From assembly GCA_002694685.1 (NCBI GenBank), contig NZMW01000010.1, forward strand, positions 62,001 through 126,000: 64,000 nt of DNA, in the 5' to 3' direction. Source of the DNA: Balneola sp. (GTDB lineage: Bacteria > Bacteroidota > Rhodothermia > Balneolales > Balneolaceae). Below the pieces are notes generated by a model that had not been told where the DNA came from, ran no database searches, and saw only the letters and a list, made by a program, of their open reading frames with translations. The position numbers were made by a program, and so were the translations under genes. Below are positions 15,745 through 24,330 of this stretch, one piece after another; positions within the stretch are counted from its first letter, which is position 1, and each line of letters starts with the position of its first letter.

Positions 15745-17607
15745 ATGAATTACTTCAAGAAGAGCCTATCTGCCTTATTACTATTTGGTATCATTTTTAT
15801 TTCGGCCTGTCAAAATAGTACCGGCCCCAAACCTAACGCCCAGGCGGTTATAAGCGAGTTTGGTATTTCGGAACTACCCTCAGTCGACTTTTCAATCAAC
15901 CAAGAGGATAAAATAATTGAGGTAACTAATCTCGGTGCTATTGACCCAAGCACAGATTTGTCCTCCCTTACAGCTACATTTACACTTTCCGAAGGTGCTT
16001 ACATGATGGTGGGAACCATGCGCCAAACTTCAGGAGAAACGGTAAACGACTTTTCAGAGGGTGTTTTTTACACCATAATATCTGAAGATGAGACTCAGCA
16101 AGAGACCTATTTTGTCTACTTAAGTGAGCAGATTCCTCTCAATTATTTTCTAACAGAGGCGCCTGTCGTTGAACTTAACCCCACAGGAAGAAATCCTTTA
16201 TCAGCAGAGCTGCAGTTTACAACCCGAAAACGATCTTCTGTAACTATTACAGTTTTGGGAGAAATACCAATTGAACAAACTTACTCTAAACCATTATCTG
16301 AATATCAAATTCCTGTTTTGGGACTATATCCCGATACCCGAAACAGGATAGTTCTATCCATAGAAGATTCCGGAAACCGTAGCATCACTGATACCCTTAT
16401 TGCTGAAACTGCCGCTCTGCCCGACTTTCTTCCCACTCCTGAAATTAACGTTGTCAAAGAATCCAGAATGGAACCCGGAATGCATTTCAATGAGGTTCAT
16501 ATTGGCAATGCAGGGACCTTTAATTCACACCCCATTATTTTCGATAATAACGGCGACATCCGGTGGTATTTGGATTTAAGTGAATTTGACCGAATCACCT
16601 GGCCCATTCAGTTTAATGACAACGGTACTTTCTTTGCCGTTTTTGGGGTGACTATAATTGAATTCGATATGTTCGGAAATGAATTAAACCGGATAGTGGT
16701 GGAAGAAAACAACATGCATCATGAGGTCATTAAATTGCCTAATGGAAATTATGTGGTAGCTGTAAGCCGTGTTGGAATCACTATGATTAAAAATGGAGAA
16801 GAAATTGAAAGTGTTGAAGATTACATCATTGAAGTTGACCCCTCTGGCAATATTGTCACGGAGTGGGATATGGCTGAGATTTTAGATGTTAATCGAACCG
16901 ACCTTACAGACGGAGGCGTCGACTGGTTCCATATGAATGCCATTTGGCACGATGAAACCGACAACACCCTAATTATCTCAGGAAGAAACCAAGGAGTTGT
17001 AAAGGTAAATTGGCAGAATGAACTACAATGGATTTTGTCTCCTCATAAAGGCTGGGGTAAAGCCGGGCGCTATGAAAAAACAGCCGAAACCTCTCCCTTT
17101 TTACTAACTGCTGTAGATGATGCCGGCACTCCATATAGCGACGAGATTCAGCAAGGCACAGCCGAAAGTAACGAGTTCTCCTGGACCTGGGGTCAACATG
17201 CTCCCTTAGTTTTACCTAATGGTAATATTTTCATTTTTGATAATGGATTTAACCGCAATTTTGGTTCTGCATCAAACTACTCAATGGGAACAGAATATGA
17301 GGTTAACGAAGATGATATGACGATAAAACAGGTTTGGAGCTATGGAAAATCTAGACAAGATGCTTTTTATTCATCCATCATTAGTGATGTCGACTATTTG
17401 CCTGAAACTCAAAACCGGCTAATCATGCCCGGAGTTGTTCGGATGGGCGGTTCGAATCCCTATTCAAAAGTAGTGGAAGTGAGTTATCCGGATAAGGAAG
17501 TAATATTTGAGTCCACTTTATATTTCAAAAATCAACTTGTCGATGGGCAGGGTTGGGGCAATCTTGATATTACTTATCGTGCAGAACGGGTTTCTTTATA
17601 CCCTTAA
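15745..17607 (+). CDS. Arylsulfotransferase (ASST)-like lipoprotein
   Basis: A 620-residue lipoprotein (lipobox ISAC, Cys22). The N-terminal ~200 residues look like beta-sandwich domains, and ~240-620 match the ASST propeller: 'PIIFDNNGDIRWYLDL', 'MHHEVIKLPNGNYVV', 'DWFHMNAIWHDETDNTLIIS', 'QHAPLVLPNGNIFIFDNG'. ASST enzymes transfer sulfate between phenols through a catalytic His; the His of 'DWFHMN' is the best candidate here. Which sulfate donors or acceptors are used cannot be told. The gene stands alone, convergent with the DinB gene 6 bases away. Confidence 0.85.
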   Translation: MNYFKKSLSALLLFGIIFISACQNSTGPKPNAQAVISEFGISELPSVDFSINQEDKIIEVTNLGAIDPSTDLSSLTATFTLSEGAYMMVGTMRQTSGETVNDFSEGVFYTIISEDETQQETYFVYLSEQIPLNYFLTEAPVVELNPTGRNPLSAELQFTTRKRSSVTITVLGEIPIEQTYSKPLSEYQIPVLGLYPDTRNRIVLSIEDSGNRSITDTLIAETAALPDFLPTPEINVVKESRMEPGMHFNEVHIGNAGTFNSHPIIFDNNGDIRWYLDLSEFDRITWPIQFNDNGTFFAVFGVTIIEFDMFGNELNRIVVEENNMHHEVIKLPNGNYVVAVSRVGITMIKNGEEIESVEDYIIEVDPSGNIVTEWDMAEILDVNRTDLTDGGVDWFHMNAIWHDETDNTLIISGRNQGVVKVNWQNELQWILSPHKGWGKAGRYEKTAETSPFLLTAVDDAGTPYSDEIQQGTAESNEFSWTWGQHAPLVLPNGNIFIFDNGFNRNFGSASNYSMGTEYEVNEDDMTIKQVWSYGKSRQDAFYSSIISDVDYLPETQNRLIMPGVVRMGGSNPYSKVVEVSYPDKEVIFESTLYFKNQLVDGQGWGNLDITYRAERVSLYP

Positions 17608-17613
17608 AAGTTC

Positions 17614-18057
17614 TTAGTTCTCCCTCGTAAAAAAGATAAAGTCTGTGCCCGGGGGTGTCGCTCTATCGGCTCTCAACATTTTAGCGATCTGTGCCCGATG
17701 ATGCTGTCCATGAATGATCAGGTGCATCAAAATATCACTCACTTTACTTTCATGAGCTACTCCTTTCGAGTTCTCATAGCTGATCACTTCTTCCTGCCTG
17801 TCTATTAAACCCTTCAACTTGCTCGGGTGGTTTTTTATGAGCTTTTCCATCTCTGATGAGTCAAATGAAGGCCAGATTCCAAAGGTTACTTTTTCTCCGG
17901 TAATTCTGCTCATCCAAACAGCTTGGGTTGCAAGTAAATGAGAAAACATAGCCTCTATTTCAGCACGGACTTCATCTTCCTCTACCGCTTGAAATGCTTC
18001 GTATATCTTTTGATTAGCCCACTGGTCGTAGGAAATTAGCCTTTCGAAATTCATCAT
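17614..18057 (-). CDS. DinB family protein
   Basis: A 147-residue four-helix protein of the DinB/YfiT superfamily. Metal-ligand positions are visible as His in 'MFSHLLATQAVWMSRI' and two His in 'HLIIHGQHHRAQI', the three-His pattern of the family. Such proteins include thiol S-transferases (bacillithiol, mycothiol), but many have no known role. Its ATG overlaps the stop of the marC-like gene by 4 bases (ATGA), so the two are co-translated. Confidence 0.85.
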   Translation of the reverse strand: MMNFERLISYDQWANQKIYEAFQAVEEDEVRAEIEAMFSHLLATQAVWMSRITGEKVTFGIWPSFDSSEMEKLIKNHPSKLKGLIDRQEEVISYENSKGVAHESKVSDILMHLIIHGQHHRAQIAKMLRADRATPPGTDFIFFTREN

Positions 18058-18728
18058 CCAATCCCAAAAAACTTAGAAATGCCATTTATCACAAATTGTA
18101 CCCCAATGGATAAGGCGATGAAACCCATCATTCGGGTAATAACCGTCATCCCGGTCTTGCCAATATATTTAACCAGCGCCGGTGCTACTCTTAAAATCCC
18201 GTAGGCGACCAACGCGGTCATAAACACAGCAGCTCCATGCACCAGATAATCTGTAACCCCCTGAGCATCAGAACCGAAGCCAATTACAACGGCGATACTA
18301 CCAGGGCCCGACAGCAAAGGAAGAGCAAGCGGGCTAAATGATATATCCTCTTTTTCCATCGCCGCTTCCTGATCTTTTTTAGTCAGCTTTCTGCCACCAT
18401 TATCGGGGCTTAACATTGAGAAACCGGCGCGAACAATTACCAGTCCACCCGCAATTTGTATTCCCGGAAGGCTGATTCCAAAAAAACTAAGGATATACGT
18501 TCCGACCAGCAAGAACGTAATGAGCACAAAGAACATATACGTCGTAGCCTTTCGTGCAATCTTTATCTTTTCGTTGTCTGTATTCCCCTCCACCAGCGAA
18601 ATGTAAACGGGCATGGCGGCAAATGGGTTTACAACAGAAAAAAGTGATGAAAAGCTGGCAAAAAACAATCCTGCAATACTCATAAACACTGTCGAAAAAG
18701 GTAATATGTCTCTAAAAAAATCTTCCAT
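18054..18728 (-). CDS. MarC family integral membrane protein
   Basis: A 224-residue protein with six predicted membrane segments, of the MarC/UPF0056 family: 'FSVVNPFAAMPVYISL' near the N-terminus, 'GGLVIVRAGFSML' and 'LALPLLSGPGSIAVVIGFG' in the second half. The family has two similar halves, each with a conserved NP/GPG region. Despite its name the family has no proven role in multidrug resistance. First gene of a two-gene unit with the DinB protein. Confidence 0.9.
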   Translation of the reverse strand: MEDFFRDILPFSTVFMSIAGLFFASFSSLFSVVNPFAAMPVYISLVEGNTDNEKIKIARKATTYMFFVLITFLLVGTYILSFFGISLPGIQIAGGLVIVRAGFSMLSPDNGGRKLTKKDQEAAMEKEDISFSPLALPLLSGPGSIAVVIGFGSDAQGVTDYLVHGAAVFMTALVAYGILRVAPALVKYIGKTGMTVITRMMGFIALSIGVQFVINGISKFFGIG

Positions 18729-18850
18729 GATGGATCAAAGATACGGACCTTTTTACCAATTATTAGATTGAGTTTTTGCTTTAAACAAAGCTTAACTTTT
18801 AAATCATTTATATTATTTTATTTTCTGTTCCACTTAACTCACTAACAACT

Positions 18851-19324
18851 ATGAGCACAGCACAACTTACTGCGTACGACCAACTGCTCGCCGCAGCCGA
18901 AGGCATTTTAGAAAGAGATGTTACCCGTAATGAAAAGCTTTTTGCAATCTGTGAACTCCTCGCAGATGAAATCAACACCTTTAATTGGGTTGGCTTTTAC
19001 CTGCCAGACCCTGATGGAAAAGAAGAGCTTGTGCTTGGACCATTTGTGGGGCCTTCAACAGATCACACCCGCATTCCTTATGGCAGAGGCATTTGTGGAC
19101 AGGTTGCATTGAACCATGAGACTTTTGTATCACAAGATGTTCACAGTGAGGATAATTACCTTGCTTGCAGCGTTGATGTTAAGTCTGAGATCGTAGTCCC
19201 CATTATGAAAGGAGATGAATTTGTTGGACAAATGGATATCGACTCCAACACGAAAAACTCTATCACCAAAGAGCAGCGAGAACTTTTGGAAGAAATTTGC
19301 GCCCTCCTTACTGACGAATTTTAA
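18851..19324 (+). CDS. GAF-domain protein, free methionine-(R)-sulfoxide reductase type
   Basis: The 157-residue single GAF domain is of the fRMsr type, which reduces free Met-R-sulfoxide. It contains 'FNWVGFYL', 'GPFVGPSTDHTRIPYGRGICGQV', 'SQDVHSEDNYLACSVDVKSEIVVPI' and 'GQMDIDS'. Of the three cysteines in the E. coli enzyme (84, 94, 118), equivalents of 94 ('GICG') and 118 ('LACS') are present, while the first position is Asp/His-like ('STDH'). The remaining Cys pair could still cycle through a disulfide. It is a single gene transcribed towards mscS. Confidence 0.85.
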   Translation: MSTAQLTAYDQLLAAAEGILERDVTRNEKLFAICELLADEINTFNWVGFYLPDPDGKEELVLGPFVGPSTDHTRIPYGRGICGQVALNHETFVSQDVHSEDNYLACSVDVKSEIVVPIMKGDEFVGQMDIDSNTKNSITKEQRELLEEICALLTDEF

Positions 19325-19397
19325 CCTTTCTTTAGAATTCCCCGCCCGCTCATACCCAAGCTTTGGGTGAAAGTGCCGGGAACCGTTGTTCATAGAA

Positions 19398-19428
19398 TTT
19401 GAGGAAGGTTGAAAATAACTTCCTCAAA
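19398..19428. terminator. Bidirectional terminator-like hairpin between fRMsr and mscS genes
   Basis: Perfect 10-bp stem TTTGAGGAAG/CTTCCTCAAA with an 11-base loop, A/T on both outer sides, lying between two convergent genes. Position and form suit termination in both directions. Confidence 0.6.
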
Positions 19429-19458
19429 ATCCCAAAAAAGAGATGGCGGGAGTTTGTT

Positions 19459-20310
19459 TTACTCTGAACTCATCTTAACACTCACAGGGAGCATATCTAC
19501 CGCAGTAGTCACGTTAGAGCTAAACGTAAATCCGTTTTTAGCTAAAGCTTGATGGCATGCATTCATTATTTGTGATCGGGCCTCGGCCAATCCCGGACCT
19601 TCAACAAATGTATTTATCCAAAAGAAGACTTCTAACTCAACATAACTTGGTGTAAACCCTGAAACCTGAATATTTACACTGGGTTCAGTTAGTGAAAGAG
19701 GGTTTTCTTGCACCTTGGCTAATAATAATTCTCTTGCCTTTTGCAGATCATCACCGTAATCAATTCCAATTTTAAAACTACCTCTTCTAAGCCCATCTCG
19801 TGTGAAGTTATGAAGGGCATTTTTATATATTGTTGCACTCGGTATAAAGATATCACACCCATCTGCCGTTCTAATGTGTACATCTCTGATCTCAATTCTC
19901 TTTACCACTCCCCTTATACCATTGCTCTCTATTAAATCACCAACATCAAAAGAACGGCTTATAGAAAGGAAAAGCCCGGCCAGTAAATTTTCACCAATTT
20001 CCCGGAAAGCAAAACCTAATACCACAGCTACAACTCCGCCTGCTGCAAGGAAACTAGTCGCTACTTGTGTAAGCCCAACAAAGTTTAAAGCTATTACTAA
20101 TCCTAGAACGTTAAACGCCCACCGGATGAGTCTCTTAATAAGCCGAGTTTGCTTAACGGCCTTACCCCTGTCGTTACCTAATATTTTGCCCACACCATTA
20201 CTGGCCAATTGCCCAATAATAACTAGCAACACAAACGTTACTATAGCTGCTAAAATTTGAGGGGCTGTAGATATTATTCTTTCAACCAGTAGATCAAAGC
20301 TTTCCTGCAT
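19459..20310 (-). CDS. MscS-family mechanosensitive ion channel
   Basis: A 283-residue small-conductance channel: three membrane helices (~18-40, 58-80, 88-118), with the pore-lining third helix 'FLAAGGVVAVVLGFAFREIGENL' rich in Gly/Ala, then the beta domain 'FDVGDLIESNGIRGVVKRIEIRDVHIRTADG' and a cytoplasmic vestibule ending 'FTFSSNVTTAVD'. It releases solutes on hypo-osmotic shock. Length is that of E. coli MscS. It is monocistronic. Confidence 0.92.
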   Translation of the reverse strand: MQESFDLLVERIISTAPQILAAIVTFVLLVIIGQLASNGVGKILGNDRGKAVKQTRLIKRLIRWAFNVLGLVIALNFVGLTQVATSFLAAGGVVAVVLGFAFREIGENLLAGLFLSISRSFDVGDLIESNGIRGVVKRIEIRDVHIRTADGCDIFIPSATIYKNALHNFTRDGLRRGSFKIGIDYGDDLQKARELLLAKVQENPLSLTEPSVNIQVSGFTPSYVELEVFFWINTFVEGPGLAEARSQIMNACHQALAKNGFTFSSNVTTAVDMLPVSVKMSSE

Positions 20311-20377
20311 GTATAGCTATATTTCTTAGAATGTATTTTGAAATATAGTACTCATACCCCGGATTAAAAAAACAACC

Positions 20378-20794
20378 CTATAAAGAAACTATTTGTGTTC
20401 CAACATGTACCCTATCAAGGGCATAAACAGCAATTGCTTTAATTTCCTTTGTAATAGCTTTGCCGTTTTCGTTTTCCTTTTGCTCTAAAAGCAGAACCCC
20501 GTTTCCACCAAGGTCTTTAGCTTCTTTTTTAAGCATCTCTATTACTTCTTCTGAAGAACTATCATCACCGGTTTCTTTTATTTCTACCGTAGCCAATTCA
20601 AAATATTCGCCTTCTATTTCAGACGAGTTATTGTAAACCATGATGTCCATCTCAGTCTCTGGAAGTACTCCAAATACATCTGATTGGACAAGGTCTTTAA
20701 TGTGGGTGTTGGTAGACTGATGAGTTGATGAACTACAGGCTGAAGTGATTACTCCGATTATTAACAACGCTAAAACTATTTTTAATTTTTCCAT
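20378..20794 (-). CDS. Small lipoprotein of unknown function
   Basis: A 138-residue protein with lipobox 'ITSAC' (Cys20). After a Ser/Thr-rich linker there is a compact alpha/beta domain: 'MDIMVYNNSSEIEGEYFELATVEI', a helix 'SSEEVIEMLKKEAKDLGGNGVLLLEQ' and a final strand 'AIAVYALDR'. The strand-helix-strand layout and 'AKDLGGNGVLLL' resemble the small envelope lipoprotein domains of DUF4156 and related heavy-metal-binding-like folds, but I cannot place it in a family. The ATG at 20794 has an AGGAG ribosome site. Confidence 0.7.
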   Translation of the reverse strand: MEKLKIVLALLIIGVITSACSSSTHQSTNTHIKDLVQSDVFGVLPETEMDIMVYNNSSEIEGEYFELATVEIKETGDDSSSEEVIEMLKKEAKDLGGNGVLLLEQKENENGKAITKEIKAIAVYALDRVHVGTQIVSL

Positions 20795-20896
20795 CTCTTG
20801 CTCCTTTTATTTATTTGAGATGGAACCCAGTACGCCTTACTCCCTCTTTAGTTGCATTTTTACGGGCTTAAAAAAGATCATTCAAGAATTTTATTA

Positions 20897-21577
20897 CTAA
20901 TTTAAAGACCTTAATTCTGAAATATGCAGGTTTACGCTATGATTAGCTCGCAGACCAAAAATCCCGTCGCTTTTAATTTCTGAAGATGGAACTGAAGTAA
21001 CCTCCTCACTATTTATGTAAAACCTAACCAGCTCTTCATCTACTTTCACCATCAGCGAATTAAGCACTGATGATTCCTCTTTATTCTCATACTTCAAAAT
21101 TGCATCGCTTTCTGTCCAGCCCTGTACTACCCCGGTTTCTTCCCCGCTTCTGGTCTTAATCAAAAACTCTCCGGTGTTTCTAAGTAAAAAGTAGGCGTAT
21201 TCCTGATTATCATCCTGCAGGTTAGCCCCTCCCCAAAAAATTCCATAGCCCTCCCGGTTTCTTTCACCCGGATCAAAAAAGTGAATTTCTGTTTCTATGC
21301 TAAAAGAGCCGGAAGCAGTGTTGGCAGAATGATAAAAGATACCGGCCGGCCCTGTTGTTATGTGCCAGCCCGGGGTCATGTTCACAAAGTAGATGTCTGA
21401 TGAATCCGGCTGTGAGCCTATTATAACATCTTCCATTTCATGGTCTAGCCGAACCTCCCAGCCTTCCGGAACCTCAAAGTTTACACCCTGAGGATTATTG
21501 GGGTCAGGCCGTTCCTGAGCCACTGCTGTTGAAGTAATTAAAAGTATCCCAAGAACCGCTTTAAAAAGTGCCCTCAT
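20897..21577 (-). CDS. Secreted concanavalin-like jelly-roll protein (DUF1080-like)
   Basis: From the Met at 21577 the protein has 226 residues with a signal peptide ('LGILLITSTAVAQE'); an in-frame ATG four codons upstream (21589) is also possible. The mature part looks like a concanavalin/LamG jelly roll ('FSIETEIHFFD', 'GIFWGG', 'EYAYFLLRNTGEFLIKTR', 'GIFGLRANHSVNLHISEL'), the fold of DUF1080 (3-keto-disaccharide hydrolase) proteins. The DUF1080 link is a guess supported by the neighbouring sugar isomerase, GMC oxidoreductase and small subunit. It follows the sugar isomerase gene on the same strand, ~75 bases downstream. Confidence 0.65.
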   Translation of the reverse strand: MRALFKAVLGILLITSTAVAQERPDPNNPQGVNFEVPEGWEVRLDHEMEDVIIGSQPDSSDIYFVNMTPGWHITTGPAGIFYHSANTASGSFSIETEIHFFDPGERNREGYGIFWGGANLQDDNQEYAYFLLRNTGEFLIKTRSGEETGVVQGWTESDAILKYENKEESSVLNSLMVKVDEELVRFYINSEEVTSVPSSEIKSDGIFGLRANHSVNLHISELRSLN

Positions 21578-21663
21578 ATCTTTCCCCATAAATAATTATT
21601 TAACTAACCTGTCAGATTATACGATAAATAGAGGTAATGCGGAAATGGGCAAATAAACCGTGG

Positions 21664-22530
21664 CTAAAGACTACATATTTCTACTCCCTCTTTTAAAGAC
21701 TTGAATACATCTTCATTTGCTGGTATAAATTCCTGGGCTACATATCCATCAAAACCTGTTTCAGCAATGGCTTCCATTATCGCTCTGTAGTTCAGTTCCT
21801 GGGTTTCATCTATTTCATTCCTTCCCGGAACTCCTCCTGTATGATAATGGGCAATGTACTCTGCATTATCCCTGATCGTCCGGATTACATCTCCTTCCAT
21901 TATTTGCATGTGGTAGATATCATAGAGAAGCCTAAAATTATCAAGCCCTAGTTTTTCTGCCAACTTCACTCCCCACTCAGTGTGGTCACATTGATAATCT
22001 TTGTGGTCTACTTTGGAATTCAAGAGTTCCATACAGAGTGTCAGCCCATATTCTTGAGCCTTTTTTACGACCGGCTCTAAACCCACAGCGCAGTTTTCAA
22101 GCCCTTGTTCATCATCAAGACCTTTTCGGTTTCCGGAAAAACAAATCACTTTCTCTAATCCTGCATCTGCTACTTTCGGAAATAACTCGAAGTACTCTTT
22201 TTTAAGCTTTTCATGAATTGAAGGGTCATTAAATCCATCCGTTAAACTCAGCGGCACACTATTCGCCATTGCACATGTTAACCCATATTTCTGAACCGTC
22301 TCATATTGATCTGGGTTTAACAATTCGATCGACTCAATTCCTATATCTACCGCAACTTCACAAAGCTCTTCCAAACTCTTCCCACTATATGGCCATCTGC
22401 ACACAGAATGTTTGTACGCCTGTTTATAAGAAGATCTTTTTTTTGCCGCAGCTATTGAAGGCAACCCAAATGTGCCCGCAAAAGTTAGCCCAGCCATTCC
22501 TTTTAGAGCATTTTTTCGAGATATCTTCAT
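21664..22530 (-). CDS. Tat-exported hydroxypyruvate isomerase-like sugar isomerase
   Basis: A 288-residue protein with a Tat-like leader ('ISRKNALKGMAGLTFAGTFG', with RK rather than RR) and a TIM barrel of the xylose isomerase-like/Hyi family. Metal and substrate residues appear in 'LCMELLNSKVDH', 'NFRLLYDIYHMQIMEGD', 'IAHYHTGGVPGRNEI' and 'YVAQEFIP'. True Hyi interconverts hydroxypyruvate and tartronate semialdehyde, but exported members more often belong to sugar-acid or 3-keto-sugar routes. It is divergent from the GMC gene across a 100-base gap, and transcribed with the jelly-roll protein. Confidence 0.85.
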   Translation of the reverse strand: MKISRKNALKGMAGLTFAGTFGLPSIAAAKKRSSYKQAYKHSVCRWPYSGKSLEELCEVAVDIGIESIELLNPDQYETVQKYGLTCAMANSVPLSLTDGFNDPSIHEKLKKEYFELFPKVADAGLEKVICFSGNRKGLDDEQGLENCAVGLEPVVKKAQEYGLTLCMELLNSKVDHKDYQCDHTEWGVKLAEKLGLDNFRLLYDIYHMQIMEGDVIRTIRDNAEYIAHYHTGGVPGRNEIDETQELNYRAIMEAIAETGFDGYVAQEFIPANEDVFKSLKEGVEICSL

Positions 22531-22598
22531 TTTATACAGGGTTTGTTCAGATTATTCAACTGGGTTAAATCAATTAAAGTGAGAATAGTTTTTTTTTA

Positions 22599-22618
22599 TT
22601 AGGTTACCAAAAACCTAA
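22599..22618. promoter_or_regulatory. Hairpin just upstream of the GMC gene
   Basis: TTAGGTT/AACCTAA with a six-base ACCAAA loop, 12 bases before the GMC start codon and inside the divergent control region. It could be an operator or a leader hairpin that affects translation; nothing in the sequence identifies a regulator. Confidence 0.4.
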
Positions 22619-22630
22619 CCGATCTTTGTT

Positions 22631-24328
22631 ATGAATCTGAATCTCAAGTCTAAAAAAGAAAACACCTACGACGCTATTGTTGTAGGAAGCGGAATAAGTG
22701 GCGGATGGGCTGCTAAAGAACTCACAGAAAAAGGCCTTAACACCCTGATGCTTGAGCGGGGCAGGCAGGTTGAACACATAAAAGATTACCCTACCCACTC
22801 AACACCGCCTTGGGAATTGAAGTACAACAATCGGGTTCCTCGAGAAGAGATGAAGCACTACGAGAAACAAAAACGTCCCGGTTATAATATCAGACAGTCT
22901 ACTAAACACTGGTGGGTTAAAGATACGGAACACCCTTACACGGAAGAGAAGCGGTTTGACTGGATTCGAGGATACCATGTTGGCGGACGTTCCATTATGT
23001 GGGGGCGTCAGTCTTATCGGCTTAGTGAAATGGATTTTGAGGCAAACCTCAAAGATGGAATTGGTGTAGACTGGCCAATCCGGTATGCAGATATTGCACC
23101 GTGGTACGATCATGTAGAACGCCATATCGGAGTGAGCGGACGTAACGAAGGTCTTCCTCAACTTCCTGACGGTCAATTTCTTCCCCCCATGGAGTTCAAC
23201 TGTGTAGAGAAAGAGTTAAAAAAGCGGATTGAGTCCAAGTTTAATGACCGAATGATGACTATTGGCAGAACGGCTAATCTCTCTACTTCTCATAAAGGGC
23301 GGGCCGGATGTCAATATCGCAATATGTGTATGCAGGGATGCCCTTACAGCGCCTATTTCAGCACTCAGTCTTCTACACTGCCCCCTGCAATGGCAACAGG
23401 AAAACTAACTTTGCGCCCGGATTCTGTTGTAACAGAAGTCCTTTACGATCCGGAAACGCAAAAAGCTACTGGCGTTAGAATACTTGATACAGAAACCCGG
23501 GAGTACAAAGAGTATTACTCTAAAATCGTCTTCCTTAATGCTTCTACTGTAGGCAGTACCTGGATTCTTTTAAACTCAAAAGAACACTTCGCGAACGGCA
23601 TGGGAAATGCCTCTGGTGAATTAGGCCGCAATATGATGGACCATCACCTGAATGTTGGAGCCGCTGGCACGGTCGAAGGATTTGAAGATATTTATTATCA
23701 CGGCAAGCGCCCTAATGGAATTTATATTCCAAGATTTAGAAACATTACTGAAAAACATCCTGACTTCATCCGGGGATATGGGTATCAGGGTGGAGCAAGC
23801 CGAAATGGCTGGAAAAAAACCGTAGCTGAACTGAGTATTGGTGAAGACTTAAAGAATGAGGTTAATGAGCCCGGCCCATGGGAATTTGGCATGGGAGGCT
23901 TTGGTGAGTGGCTTCCTTATCATGATAATAAGATGTATCTCACAAACAAGGTTGTTGACAAATTTGGGCTTCCAACAGTGGTATTTGATGTCGCCGCTTT
24001 CGAAAATGAATATAAGATGCGGGATGATATGGCCGACTCGGCTGCAGAAATCCTTGAAGCCGCGGGTTTAAAAAACGTTCGCAAATGGAAAGACGACCCT
24101 AACCCCGGGTTAGGAATTCATGAGATGGGAACCGCACGAATGGGAAGAGATCCAAAAACATCCGTTTTAAATAAATGGAATCAGGTTCATGAGGTTAAAA
24201 ATGTATTTGTTACTGACGGAGCCTGCATGACTTCTGCAGGATGCCAAAATCCATCACTTACCTACATGGCGCTAACAGCCAGAGCAGCCGACCATGCTGT
24301 TGAAGAACTTAAAAAAGGAAACTTGTAA
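22631..24328 (+). CDS. GMC-family FAD-dependent sugar oxidoreductase
   Basis: A 565-residue flavoprotein oxidising a sugar or sugar alcohol hydroxyl. The FAD Rossmann motif is 'VVGSGISGGWAAKEL' near the N-terminus; 'HVGGRSIMWGRQSYRL', 'MMDHHLNVG' and the C-terminal 'GIHEMGTARMG' with 'GCQNPSLTYMALTARA' are family blocks. A cysteine trio at Cys227, Cys233 and Cys237 ('CQYRNMCMQGC') resembles the Fe-S ligand region of the FAD glucose dehydrogenase catalytic subunit. It has no signal peptide of its own; the next gene encodes a Tat-type partner that could carry it out. The genes are 2 bases apart. Confidence 0.88.
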   Translation: MNLNLKSKKENTYDAIVVGSGISGGWAAKELTEKGLNTLMLERGRQVEHIKDYPTHSTPPWELKYNNRVPREEMKHYEKQKRPGYNIRQSTKHWWVKDTEHPYTEEKRFDWIRGYHVGGRSIMWGRQSYRLSEMDFEANLKDGIGVDWPIRYADIAPWYDHVERHIGVSGRNEGLPQLPDGQFLPPMEFNCVEKELKKRIESKFNDRMMTIGRTANLSTSHKGRAGCQYRNMCMQGCPYSAYFSTQSSTLPPAMATGKLTLRPDSVVTEVLYDPETQKATGVRILDTETREYKEYYSKIVFLNASTVGSTWILLNSKEHFANGMGNASGELGRNMMDHHLNVGAAGTVEGFEDIYYHGKRPNGIYIPRFRNITEKHPDFIRGYGYQGGASRNGWKKTVAELSIGEDLKNEVNEPGPWEFGMGGFGEWLPYHDNKMYLTNKVVDKFGLPTVVFDVAAFENEYKMRDDMADSAAEILEAAGLKNVRKWKDDPNPGLGIHEMGTARMGRDPKTSVLNKWNQVHEVKNVFVTDGACMTSAGCQNPSLTYMALTARAADHAVEELKKGNL

Positions 24329-24330
24329 TC

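Noticed and set aside
17449-17461. TΨC-arm-like sequence GGTTCGAATCCC
   Set aside because: It lies inside the arylsulfotransferase-like coding sequence and no acceptor, D or anticodon arm is found around it.
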